DNA of 64,000 nt, taken from NCBI GenBank assembly GCA_008000375.1, contig SMOI01000032.1, forward strand, positions 120,968 through 184,967, read 5' to 3'. The notes under the pieces are model-generated. The model was not told where the DNA came from. It was given only the letters and a program-made list of their open reading frames with translations, and searched no databases. Of this stretch, positions 1 through 9,535 are shown in pieces. A program made the position numbers and the translations under genes. Origin of the DNA: Poteriospumella lacustris. Lineage: Eukaryota; Sar; Chrysophyceae; Chromulinales; Dinobryaceae. Each line of letters opens with the position of its first letter. Position 1 is the stretch's first letter.

Positions 1-560
1 TGCCCTTCCAATTGGCCGCGTACAATCGATATACCATCATGATGGATCTATTGCTTGCTGAAAATGCAGAGGCCATTCATGGGTTGGACTACAATGGCAA
101 CACCCCCCTTCACGATGCAGCGAAATCGTTGAACTACGAAGGCTGCAAGAAACTGCTGGCGATGAAGCCAGAAATGAATCGGGTACGGAATTTCAAGGAA
201 GATTTACCGATCCACAAGGTCTTTTCGTTCATTCCTCGTGAAAGCTCTCGTCTCTATCATCGTCAATTCGAGACCATCAAAGCGATTCTCAATTTCAATC
301 CCGAAGTGGCTGCCTTGCCGGACCGCAACAGTTCACTCCCGTTGCATTTGGCCGTCTTCTTCCAATGCACGTTCGAAGTGGTGCAATACATTCACGCGGT
401 GTACCCCTCGGCGACCTTGGTTCGTGACAACCAGGGCAATTTACCTGTGCATTATGCGAACTCGGCCAACACAGAAGTGAAGCAGCTGCTGCTGCAGTCC
501 TCTCCGCAGTTGGCCAAGGCGGGTATGACCATGACCTTCTCGCGTTTCGCGTCCTCCTAG
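1..560 (+). CDS. Ankyrin-repeat protein, C-terminal part (cut by window start)
   Basis: The frame is open from base 3, with no stop before the TAG at 558-560, so the gene starts outside the window. The 186 visible residues hold ankyrin repeats: NTPLHDAAKS, SLPLHLAVFF and NLPVHYANSA are clear TPLHxAA-type helix starts spaced about 33-60 residues apart, with a longer spacer between the first two. A short Ser/Phe tail (FSRFASS) follows the last repeat. Ankyrin repeats mediate protein binding and give no enzymatic clue. The phrasing (YPSATLVRDNQGNLPVHYA) resembles the large ankyrin families of diatoms and relatives, from memory of such proteins. The partner and location are unknown. Confidence 0.85.
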   Translation, partial: PFQLAAYNRYTIMMDLLLAENAEAIHGLDYNGNTPLHDAAKSLNYEGCKKLLAMKPEMNRVRNFKEDLPIHKVFSFIPRESSRLYHRQFETIKAILNFNPEVAALPDRNSSLPLHLAVFFQCTFEVVQYIHAVYPSATLVRDNQGNLPVHYANSANTEVKQLLLQSSPQLAKAGMTMTFSRFASS

Positions 561-972
561 GCGATGTACTGTATGTATCTCTCTATATCTCTCTGTTAAG
601 TAACAAGTCTTTGCGCAGGAAGAAGTGGTGGTAACCAGAGGAATTCTATCGTATCGCGTGAGTTAAAAAGGGGGGATGGGGGATAGCAGCAAAACGGAAA
701 TAATGGAGATAGGAAACCAGCAAAAGAACAACAGGGCGCGCAAACAAATCGCCGGACCACGTCCTCACCCAGCTCAGGGATTCATAGCTTCACAGTAGCA
801 AAACAGGAAGGGCAGAAGTAACAATAGCAAATACAATCAAAACAAAACTACACACTACTACACACTATCGGACGACGGACCTATTCATGGCTATGTGAAG
901 CACCAGCAACAGCAAAAGAAAAAGCAAAAGCAAAGAGAGACCCACCGACAACAGGAGAACTCTTCGCGTTTA
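561..972. other. Intergenic spacer, 3' ends of ankyrin and 7TM genes
   Basis: About 410 bases between two convergent stops. A-rich stretches (for example 785-860) and a short TATCTCTC-type repeat near 573-592 are present. I see no RNA gene or further coding signal. Confidence 0.5.
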
Positions 973-2337
973 TTATTTGGCGTTCACGGTGATTGGATTG
1001 GACACAGACGCCCGAGAGGAGGTCGACGAGAGCCTGGTACCCACGGCGGAATTATACATGTTCATCAACGAATTGGCCAGAATCCGAGACGGTCGACGAC
1101 TTTGCTGAGACGAACGATCTTCGGATTCGTCAGGTTCTGAATTGCGATGATGGTGGGAGTGGTGGAATTCGCCCGTTTCTGCATCGCCCATGGGGGCGCC
1201 CGTATGGGCCGTCGACGAGTGTTGTCGTACGTCACTGATCACTTTATCCAATGCGGACAACAGAGCGTCGTCGTCATCGTCGTCATAGTAGTCTTCTTCG
1301 GCACTGAAATTGATGACACGTTGTTGAATGGTGGTCGTAGAATAGTTCCCCGCGCGGGAGAGTGTGCTGGTACTGCGAGCTTCCTTTTGTCGACCATCAG
1401 GGCTTTCTTTGGGGCTTTGCTGCTGTCGGATGTGCTGTGCTGCTCGCAGTTTAGATGCGCGTGTATTATTTGGTGGCAAGGAGTTATTGATCGGGCGCAG
1501 GCACAGTAGATCCACGAACTGTCGTTTGGCTTCAGGCTGCATCACCAAAAATATACACAGGTACCCCACACTGACGAACGGAGTAATGATGGCCACCGCC
1601 AGCAACCATCCATACTGCCTGGGATTGGATGTCGCACCACTGGTGTCGAATCCATAGATTTGTTCGTATACAGAAAAGCAAAGCCGCCCGAGAGCTTGGA
1701 TGATCGGGTAAAAGATCATTCGTCGGGACAACAGCTTGATGGCGATTTCCTGTGGCGATGGTTTCTTCGAATGACCAGAGATCTGCTCCACTTGATAAAT
1801 AATGATTCCACAAAATAAAAAATTCACGAATATGAGCAACATTCGAGTGTAGTAAAACAGCCGTTCGGACCCGATCTCGCCATTGTGATTCTTGCTCTCT
1901 TGGGGAATGACGGATCCCAAGTACAACAAGCCAATGAAGAAACTGGGCAACATGGAGGACGCCAAAATCGAGCCAAAGTACTTGTTGGCATCAAACTTCT
2001 TTCGAAAGACCACGATGAGTAACGCGATGATGGAAATCCAATTACTGACGATGCTGGCAGCCGTCGACGTCCAGATTTGGAAAAAATTGGAGACTACGAA
2101 GATATAGTAGCCGCAATTAACCATTCGGAAGAAAAAGGTCAAATCATAGAGAAACTGGAAGTAGCTCATGATAAGAACGAGAAGCACGTGGCTGGTGTAC
2201 CCAGTTGGTGTTCTCATTCGATGAATCAAGAGGATTGTGAAAAACGATGCAGCCAAACCCAGAATAGAAGTCACCAACGTGACGCAAGCATACACTTGAT
2301 TGTGAATAGATCCTCCGAAGGCATCATCATCACCCAT
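973..2337 (-). CDS. Seven-transmembrane receptor-like protein
   Basis: A single-exon frame of 454 aa from ATG at 2337 to the stop at 973. The first 270 residues contain seven hydrophobic segments, roughly at 14-38, 47-70, 80-108, 124-146, 163-185, 205-225 and 245-268. A basic amphipathic stretch (MQPEAKRQFVDLLCLRP) sits right after the seventh, like helix 8 of GPCRs. The tail of about 180 residues is cytoplasmic by this topology, hydrophilic and Ser-rich, with a run of six Asp preceded by EEDYY. I infer a G-protein-coupled receptor, perhaps of the slime-mould cAMP-receptor/secretin-like kind found in protists. No ligand can be named. A 7TM protein outside the GPCR group remains possible. Confidence 0.7.
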   Translation of the reverse strand: MGDDDAFGGSIHNQVYACVTLVTSILGLAASFFTILLIHRMRTPTGYTSHVLLVLIMSYFQFLYDLTFFFRMVNCGYYIFVVSNFFQIWTSTAASIVSNWISIIALLIVVFRKKFDANKYFGSILASSMLPSFFIGLLYLGSVIPQESKNHNGEIGSERLFYYTRMLLIFVNFLFCGIIIYQVEQISGHSKKPSPQEIAIKLLSRRMIFYPIIQALGRLCFSVYEQIYGFDTSGATSNPRQYGWLLAVAIITPFVSVGYLCIFLVMQPEAKRQFVDLLCLRPINNSLPPNNTRASKLRAAQHIRQQQSPKESPDGRQKEARSTSTLSRAGNYSTTTIQQRVINFSAEEDYYDDDDDDALLSALDKVISDVRQHSSTAHTGAPMGDAETGEFHHSHHHRNSEPDESEDRSSQQSRRPSRILANSLMNMYNSAVGTRLSSTSSRASVSNPITVNAK

Positions 2338-2812
2338 TTTATTCTAAACTAGTCGCTTTACTTGTGACCAACAGGAGAAACGTTCTTGGTTGATTACCTC
2401 TTCTGTAACTTCGAAAATCGACCCGAATTTCCTGTCCCACGTTTATCGCTTTCTAATTCCACAGTCTCAAGGAACCTCTTGGACAGAACTGGCCAGAGTT
2501 TCAAATTGTAATCACATTTGTTAGTTGAAGTCTTAGCTAAGCTAACCACATCATATCTTTGGAAGAGGGCAAACTCAGTTTCCCAGAAACCTATTTTTCC
2601 TGTTTTCAAAATGGCAGAGGGGAGGACCGAACAACTCGCAACTCGTCGTCACAGCCATGACTTACAAAACATCCACCATTTATCGTTCAATGTTCCTTCA
2701 GACTTCCACTTTTTATTGGGTTTGGATGATTGCCATACATAGTCTTTCCAAAGCAACTTTACAATACAGCCGTAACTGCCTCCGGACGTTCTCTGTCAGA
2801 AAAGTTGTACAG

Positions 2813-3541
2813 ATGTCAGCAGCAACCCCACAAGCAAGCTCGGAGCTGAGAGATTTTCTGGCTGTTCATATGAGCAAAGCCGGCTGCGCAGCGCATGATC
2901 TAGATCACTGCTACCGTGTAGCTTATTTAGCTTGCAGTCTTGCTCAAGAAGACGGATTCGTTGACAACGTGAATCAGTTGTTTGTTGCGGGTCTTCTCCA
3001 CGATGTCTTCGACAGCAAGCTCTACAACCCCGATCAACTTGTTGAGGTGGAACAAACCTTGAGAGATAATCTCGCTTCGAAGGACCATTTCTCAGACAAA
3101 GAGATCGACGACATCTTTCAGACCGTTAGAGCAGTCGGATATAAGAATATGCTTATCCCCAATCGTGATATTAGCGGACTGCCGTCGATGTACAAATACG
3201 TACAGGATTCGGATCTGCTTGATGCCATTGGCGCCATCGGTGTGGCAAGATGTCTGGCCTACTCTGGTAAAATTAACCGGAAAATCGGCCCTCCCAAGAA
3301 GGAAGACGTCATTAGCGACCTCGAAGCTGCCGGCATTTCTGGTATGATGGATCGCTCCGCTTATTTGGCGTCTCAAACATCATCTGATGCCGCAGCAACG
3401 GATCACTTTCACGAAAAGCTTCTGAGAATTCCCGGTATGATGATCACCGGACCTGGAAGACGTATGGCCGCGAAGAGAAACGTTTATATGAAACAGTTCT
3501 TGGAACAATTCCGAGAGGAGATGGGGGAATCTGGTTTCTAA
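2813..3541 (+). CDS. HD-domain metal-dependent phosphohydrolase (YpgQ-like)
   Basis: The conserved protein starts around ATG 2813 (242 aa). The frame is open upstream to ATGs at 2690 and 2657, and that extension (rich in Ser, Arg and aromatics, ending FSVRKVVQ) could be a mitochondrial presequence, so the true start is uncertain. HD-superfamily metal ligands are visible: H in AHDLDHCYRV, the HD pair in GLLHDVFD, and D in VQDSDLLDAIGAIGVAR. The last motif is typical of bacterial YpgQ/YedJ-type proteins, which hydrolyse nucleotide or pyrophosphate substrates. The substrate here is not known. Length fits the family's about 210-230 aa plus a small extension. It is convergent with NOP16. Confidence 0.8.
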   Translation: MSAATPQASSELRDFLAVHMSKAGCAAHDLDHCYRVAYLACSLAQEDGFVDNVNQLFVAGLLHDVFDSKLYNPDQLVEVEQTLRDNLASKDHFSDKEIDDIFQTVRAVGYKNMLIPNRDISGLPSMYKYVQDSDLLDAIGAIGVARCLAYSGKINRKIGPPKKEDVISDLEAAGISGMMDRSAYLASQTSSDAAATDHFHEKLLRIPGMMITGPGRRMAAKRNVYMKQFLEQFREEMGESGF

Positions 3542-3732
3542 AATCATATGTGTATCGCGTGATCTACAATTAGTACAATTTATGACCATTGCTGTGTTTG
3601 CACCTCGTGGATCCATCACAGTGTTCATCAACTGTAGAAAATCCAACAGTGTTTGGTTTGAGATTTTAACAGAAAGTTAATGAAACACAACTTGGAACAA
3701 AAAGGTCTTTCGGTCGATTTCCCTTCAAGGCC

Positions 3733-4188
3733 TTAGGCTTCTTCTTCATCTGCCGCTTTCATCTCTTGCCACAAACGATACTTTTCAAGGAGTTTTCGTA
3801 GTTGTGCCTCAGTGTACTGCATGCTGTTAAGTTCAATATCTCTAGCCATCTTCTTCACATTGTCACCAAATTTTTTGATGAGCAACTCCATGTATCGCTC
3901 TTCAAAGTCCGTGACAGGCTTTCTATCTTTTTGCACAAAGCTGTTGGCGACTTTCTCCAAATAGCCGATAAAGGCGGGATGTGATGTGTCAGTATTCTCA
4001 ACTCTCTTCTTGTTGGGATCAAGAGCTAATCCAAGAGCCTGGAAATTCTCTCTGGGATTCTTCATTTTATCATATCGCTGCTTAATGTCCGGATTTGTGA
4101 TAGCGCCGACGATTCTCTTGTGAATTCTCGCCTTGGGCTTTCTTGTCACCTTAGTTCCTCTTCGACGTCGCTTCGCATTGTCCACCAT
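3733..4188 (-). CDS. NOP16: Nucleolar ribosome-biogenesis protein NOP16
   Basis: A 151-aa frame from ATG 4188, with no intron. The N-terminus is strongly basic (AKRRRRGTKVTRKPKARIHK), fitting nucleolar targeting. The middle has the Nop16 pattern NFQALGLALDPN. The C-terminal helix region reads KKFGDNVKKMARDIELN, then QYTEAQLRKLLEKY, matching the family's K-Y-G-x-D-x-x-x-M-A-R-D ... Q-x-T-x-x-Q-[IL]-[KR] signature. Nop16 acts in 60S ribosomal subunit assembly in the nucleolus. The human protein is about 178 aa and the yeast one 231, so this is a short but complete-looking member. Its start faces the 5-phosphatase gene, with about 390 bases between. Confidence 0.85.
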   Translation of the reverse strand: MVDNAKRRRRGTKVTRKPKARIHKRIVGAITNPDIKQRYDKMKNPRENFQALGLALDPNKKRVENTDTSHPAFIGYLEKVANSFVQKDRKPVTDFEERYMELLIKKFGDNVKKMARDIELNSMQYTEAQLRKLLEKYRLWQEMKAADEEEA

Positions 4189-4580
4189 TTCTTCAATGAG
4201 ATGCTGAGAAAGAGATCAGAAAAAAGAAGACTACAGAAAACTTTATGAGGCCCTCGCTTCGCAATGAAGTTGATTGTGCTCGATACCAACTTGGAAGGTA
4301 TCGAATGGCTGGCTGGTGGCAGCTGGCAGCAGCCAACAAAGAAATGAAACGCCACCTTGCAGCACGATGATGATGGTGCCAAGTGGCGATCTGGGATCAT
4401 CATCTTCGTCTCTTTGGTCTTCGGCAATGGTAAAGTAAATCGATTGGATCATAGTGTTGGCACAATCATATTCAGCAGGTAGTTCTATATGGAACTGGTT
4501 GATTCGTCCTGCTTCTATAGGAAAACATTTCATTGGACGAATCTATGACAGGAGGAGTGTTCTAACATACAAAAGTCAAC
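4189..4580. other. Divergent spacer between NOP16 and the 5-phosphatase
   Basis: Probably a bidirectional promoter region with both 5' UTRs. A 96-codon minus frame (4243-4533) crosses it but shows no family features, so I do not call it. Confidence 0.4.
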
Positions 4581-6116
4581 ATGAACACGATGTATGTCAT
4601 ATACTTATTCCTCTGGTCAATGGTTTTTCGGTTTGGCCATGGAAATATTCATCTACCATCTCAAAATGCCATTTTAAAGATCGATGCGGATGCAGACACA
4701 CGGAGCGGTCCCTTGAAGATAGGTCTTGTAACATGGAACATGGCTGAACGTAGTCCTTTGCGCAGCGATTGCAACTTTCTGCACGATTACGACGATTGTG
4801 ATGTTATTGCCCTGGGGTTGCAAGAGTGCGAAGATATCCGTCCTCGTCGAAGGGAGGGTAGGCGTCTGAGGAAATGGCGAGAGCTACGGGACAGCGTATA
4901 TCGAAAAGACTTTCAATGTGTTAGAGAGGTCAAATTGGGTGGACTACACCTGTCGTTGTTGATAAAGAAATCGAAGTTACGAATTCTGAAAAGAGCCAAA
5001 ACATTCGCAATTCCATGTGGTGTGGGGAACATATTGGCCAACAAGGGAGCTGTCGGGGTGATTTTACGTCTCAACAATAAGAAGACCATTGCATTCGTCA
5101 ATGCGCACCTGGCCGCACACCAAGAAATGGTACGTTACAGTCTCTCTCTCTCTACAATATCGTCGTCAAACATCGTTTATTCAATGTTCAATGCTCAGGT
5201 GAAGGTCCGAAATCTGAACTTCAAAAGAATTGTCCAAGCCCTGCAAGAGAACTTGCCGTTGTCCTGGGTCAAACCGACCGGAGTCAGGTTCAAAAAGTTG
5301 TTGAAAAAGTCGAGAGCCTCTCGAACACGGAAGCAAGGACAAGAGGTGTGTTAAGGTTGTCAGCGATGTTTCTTTTTCCGGGGTCATTATGTTGGTGTGT
5401 TTTATTTGTGTGTGTCTGTTAGGCTCTTTCATTGACGGCACACGCACCAAACGCTTTGCTGGCTCTTGCCGGGGTGCAATCGTCGACTGTTCCGGTTATC
5501 TCATGTCGAGATGTGTTAGATGCCTGCTTTTTCTTCGGAGATTTGAATTACCGTGTTGATCTCCCCATGTTGCAGGTAATAGTCGCTGGTTGCTGCAGGT
5601 GTTGTCGTTTCTATCTTATCCACGTTGTCTCCTCTGTAGATGGAGATGTTCTGCAACGCCTTTGGCTATCCCCGCGAAGGAGACGATACAGAAGACCTCG
5701 AAGATGCCAAGGAAAAGGAAGGCGATCTGAGTGCCACCGTTTCATGCGACCGTCTACAGTTCCATCCACATGCTGCCGAGGAAAAGTCTCTGTCGGCGTC
5801 ACTTTCGAAGATTTTGAAGCACGATCAGTTGACCAAGGAAATGCGGAAAGGGAGGGCATTTGCAGAATTTGAAGAAATGCCTATTGAATTCCCTCCGTCG
5901 TTCAAGTACGACAAAAGATCGCCGACATTCGATTCGAAGAAAGGTCGCTGCCCTGCATGGACTGACCGGATTCTTTTCGCTGGGCCGAACCCGGCGAATC
6001 AGCAGAACGGTGACAGTTTGAAACCTTTGAGCTATCAATGCTATGATGTCAGATCAAGTGATCATCGTCCAGTTGGCGGTAAATTTCATTTTACATTGGA
6101 GAGACAGCAACAATAG
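4581..6116 (+). CDS. Inositol polyphosphate 5-phosphatase
   Basis: Four exons with phase-0 introns join cleanly: 4581-5129, 5199-5345, 5423-5575 and 5640-6116, giving 441 aa. The 5-phosphatase signatures are all present: TWNMAE and ALGLQEC (first metal-binding strands), FGDLNYRVDL (the GDxNYR motif), CPAWTDRILF (the PAWxDR motif) and SSDHRPV near the end. The family removes the 5-phosphate from inositol phosphates or phosphoinositides and so controls membrane identity and Ca2+ signalling. The first 30 residues (MNTMYVIYLFLWSMVF...) look like a signal peptide or anchor, unusual for these mostly cytosolic enzymes. A start at the internal Met of TWNMAE is unlikely because it would remove the first motif. 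No C2, SH2 or Sac domain is seen. Confidence 0.88.
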
Positions 6117-6458
6117 AGTGATTGACCCTGCCGTTGTAATGCTTGCGCTTTATTCTCAAGATATTCCGTTCTATCGCAGTTGATGTTTGGAGAGTATTTA
6201 CGTTTACATCACATACATGTTGACGCAATGAATAACATTGTGAGATAACGAGCGACTTTGAATTGGCCCGAAAAACCAAGCTCGGTAAACACTCATCCGT
6301 CGGTTTATCATTCCATGGGAAGGCTCCCCCTTGTGAAACGTTTACCTACACGACGACGGAAGCGATTCAAATCTCCTCGCCCTTCTTGCCACTTCGTACA
6401 AAGAAAGTTGGGCCACATGCGACCGAGAATTCACAGCTTAAACTTTTAAGAGCTTGTC
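6117..6458. other. Intergenic spacer
   Basis: About 340 bases between same-strand genes. A frame at 6263-6784 runs through it and overlaps the next gene out of frame; I take it as a shadow. No other signal seen. Confidence 0.4.
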
Positions 6459-8570
6459 ATGGAGCCAGCAGTACGGAAGCCAAAGCCGAAGAAGCTGTCA
6501 ATCTTTGCTCACATTGTGAAGCAAGCGTTGATCGCCTTTCCAAAAGATGCCCACTTGCACATCGTGCAATTCCTAGATCAAAGGGGAATCTCAAAGGAAG
6601 AGCAAGAAGTGTTCAAGCGAGCATGGAGCAAAGTTATTTTATCGAATCATGCGTTTGGCAAAGGAGACAGATCCGTGGAACCCACCATGTTCGCCACCGA
6701 GCTAGTGGAAGAACTGTACAAAGGAACGGAAATGCGAGAATGTTTGAGCAGTACTCTTCAGCTCAATGCCGATGCATTGGATAGCTTGAGTGACTATAAG
6801 TTCGAGAGTACGTTTAGTCCGAAGGATGTCCAGTTCTACGATTCTGTCGTCAACGTCTTCCAAGCAACAGTGAACAACATCAAGACGACAAACGCAGCTC
6901 TGTTTGCATTGCCACCTTCATATTTGCATATCTCAATGGATGATGAGGAAATGGACCTGCGTAGTATGATGTCATGTCAAGATGGCGTGGAAAAGTTCCG
7001 GTTGGTCACCCGGAAAGGCGAATATCGTCGCTTGGCATACAACCCCGTCGACCCTTTTATCTTGTTTGAACACGGATACAAAACTGGCAAACTCATCCCA
7101 AAGACGGAAAACAAATCTAAGCAAGCTCAGCTACCACCGTATTTCTCGACAGATGAGTTCGTGGGTCTCAATGTCAAATTCGACATGTCGAGTGGCCTGC
7201 GGGATACCTGGACGACATGGTCGTTTCTTCCACATTTTCTCAGTTGCAAATATTTCAACATATTCCCAAAGCCTCTCGACGTCATCGATTTCAGTAGTCC
7301 ACCGTCACAAATGTTTTGCTTCGAAAATCCAACGATGCGGCCATTTCTCGACTATCTGCACCCACTGTTCACTGAGGCGCTGTTAGATCATCCGAATATG
7401 GTGGCCTTTTGGTGCGAACAATTGGCCGTCACCGCACGTGCCTTACACACGTGTGAGGGAAAGTATACGGCGGGATTGAAATTAGAGAATTTGCTAATAA
7501 CGGAAGAGGGCTTTCTCTTGCAACACCGAGTATGCTTCAGTGAGCTGGAAGTGGAAGAGTCGGCCCATGGCAACTTCGAGTTTTTCACCCCGTATATCTA
7601 CCGTATTTTGGGTGCAGCATTGGGGACATCACGCATTGAACCGTACGAAATCCCTGAAGTCTCTGCCTTCCGCGTCTTAGGCCATGCGCTACAAAACACG
7701 GATACGGTCTTTCAACACCTCCGCAACAGTGAAGCGATCTACCATCGCAATATCCAACAACAAGACGAAAAACTTCTCAGCGAGAAGTTGCCCGAAGAAG
7801 GGATGGATATGGACGAAGGAATCGTATTGCCTGGTGGTGATCAAGAAGAGGACATCAACGATGACTACATCGATAGCGTGCTCCACGCGGCCAGCCATGC
7901 GGGTGCCACGGACGAGAATACGATGGAACATGATTTTCTGTATGAGCAGTATCCAACGTTTACCTTGTTGGCAGGAAGCCATTTGACCTTCCATTTGTCG
8001 TGTGGAAATATCTTTGGTACCAAAGTCTATGAATACATGGATGTATATGGTCCCGTTGCTGACCAGACCATCGATTACAACGCCGCGTACAATGTCTTGC
8101 ATGTCGTGCGCAAAGTCGAAGATATTGACAGTGTGAATGCTGTCGACGATGCACCAACGGTAATCGCTGACCTGGCCCATGAGAAAGGTGATTCGCATCA
8201 AGCGTTTATCACCGTACAATCCCAGAAGCCCTGCAAATGTTATCTCGAACTGTCGGCTTCCGTAGTGGACCCCTTCGACCCAACGAAAGTAGTGAAAAGG
8301 TTTTGTACCATTCGTATTGTGGTGATCCCTGATCGACCTGCGAAGTCGTTGTTTGTCCAAGAAGTGATGGAATACTTGGAGTTGCACTATTTCCTGCGGA
8401 TACCATCGACAATCTTCTCCAGTACGCTTTTCAACAAGTCACGTGACTTGTGGAAGGACGGCGAACACAGCAATGAGTTGCTGGTCGAAAGTACCCGCGA
8501 CTGGATTATCGTGAAAAAAATTCTCAAAGACCACAATCTTCTACCGCCAGAATTTTCGTCGTCGAAATAG
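6459..8570 (+). CDS. Unrecognised 703-aa protein with a faint kinase-like patch
   Basis: A single-exon frame from ATG 6459 (CTTGTCATGG context) to TAG 8568-8570. Composition is normal for a globular protein, with no signal peptide or membrane span. I do not recognise the family. One patch, about residues 325-360 (EQLAVTARALHT, then GLKLENLLITEEGFLL), resembles a kinase catalytic loop (HRDLKLENLLL). The HRD is lost, and no DFG or glycine-rich loop is visible, so if related it would be a pseudokinase. An acidic stretch around residues 440-470 (EEGMDMDEG, DQEEDINDD) splits the protein. The C-terminal third has beta-rich and helical segments ending in LKDHNLLPPEF. A lineage-specific scaffold is as likely as a kinase relative. 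Confidence 0.75.
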   Translation: MEPAVRKPKPKKLSIFAHIVKQALIAFPKDAHLHIVQFLDQRGISKEEQEVFKRAWSKVILSNHAFGKGDRSVEPTMFATELVEELYKGTEMRECLSSTLQLNADALDSLSDYKFESTFSPKDVQFYDSVVNVFQATVNNIKTTNAALFALPPSYLHISMDDEEMDLRSMMSCQDGVEKFRLVTRKGEYRRLAYNPVDPFILFEHGYKTGKLIPKTENKSKQAQLPPYFSTDEFVGLNVKFDMSSGLRDTWTTWSFLPHFLSCKYFNIFPKPLDVIDFSSPPSQMFCFENPTMRPFLDYLHPLFTEALLDHPNMVAFWCEQLAVTARALHTCEGKYTAGLKLENLLITEEGFLLQHRVCFSELEVEESAHGNFEFFTPYIYRILGAALGTSRIEPYEIPEVSAFRVLGHALQNTDTVFQHLRNSEAIYHRNIQQQDEKLLSEKLPEEGMDMDEGIVLPGGDQEEDINDDYIDSVLHAASHAGATDENTMEHDFLYEQYPTFTLLAGSHLTFHLSCGNIFGTKVYEYMDVYGPVADQTIDYNAAYNVLHVVRKVEDIDSVNAVDDAPTVIADLAHEKGDSHQAFITVQSQKPCKCYLELSASVVDPFDPTKVVKRFCTIRIVVIPDRPAKSLFVQEVMEYLELHYFLRIPSTIFSSTLFNKSRDLWKDGEHSNELLVESTRDWIIVKKILKDHNLLPPEFSSSK

Positions 8571-9535
8571 AAGGTCCCCCCCCCCCCGCCACCGTTACTC
8601 ACACAGAAAGATGTGTCGAATGTGAACGACGCATTGTACCAATCGATTTGTTGTAAAGTGACGTATTCACCAAACTACAGATGTAAATCTTCCTGGTGCT
8701 GTTTCACTCCTTCACAGGCTGATATACTCGTTGTCATGTTCATGTGGTGCCATGTGGATACTCTTCGTTGCTAGCGACCCTGGGCCTTTTTGTGTGGCCC
8801 CTCTTCACTCGTTGGCTTCGCAAGTCGAACAGGACGAGAGCACAACCGTGATGATGTGGCTCTACACAGAGGATTAGACGTGAAAGGACATTCGGGGCTA
8901 AAGTCTTTGAATGTCAATCCTTTCACTTTCCACTTGTCTATCGACTGGTTGAAGTCGTGGGCTTCATCATAAATGTCAGAGAAAAGACTGCAGATTCCAC
9001 AACTCGATCTGAAGGATTGTGGAAGACCGGTTCTGACACCACAGCTCAGCTGCCGTTCGAACGTTCTTGTCCGACAAATGCTCGAAAAAACATACTCTTT
9101 CATCACTGCCAGTGGGGTAACTGTGGAGCCTCTGCGAGAACTCGAAACATGACGAAACAAGCTCAAGTCGACCGAAAATGGCGAAATTGTTTGGACCTAA
9201 TCGATTTCGCAGGACTTGTGTTCAGATTCATGCCAATCATAGCACAGCATAGCTTCATAAGTCCTTTTATCCATATTTTTTGAAGTGTGGTTGGTCCAGC
9301 TGTAGAGGAGACAGCACTTTTGCGTATCTGTCACAGAACATTTTGCGACTCTGGGAAACGACACACTGAAACACATTTGCTTTTCCATCCACACAAGTCA
9401 CGACACAGTGTCGCTGGCAAAGCTTGAACAGCAAACGTATCCAAAGATTTGTTGCCGCCCATCTTCGATGATTCGGCTGTGGCTGGAAGGATACATGTTC
9501 TACATCCGAATCTCTCATCTTCCGTTCAGTGGAAA
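8571..9535. other. Intergenic region upstream of the H+-ATPase
   Basis: About 965 bases, probably holding the 3' UTR of the 703-aa gene and the promoter of the highly expressed H+-ATPase. A C-run lies at about 8576-8587. A minus-strand frame (9166 to 8771) contains DFNQSIDKWKVKG, which looks like one BspA-type repeat, but no whole gene can be built around it. Confidence 0.4.

Noticed and set aside
4243-4533. 96-codon minus frame between NOP16 and the 5-phosphatase
   Set aside because: No conserved features and it fills a likely divergent promoter.
6263-6784. 173-codon plus frame overlapping the start of the 703-aa gene
   Set aside because: It overlaps the longer frame out of phase, and its residues show no domain; a shadow is likelier.
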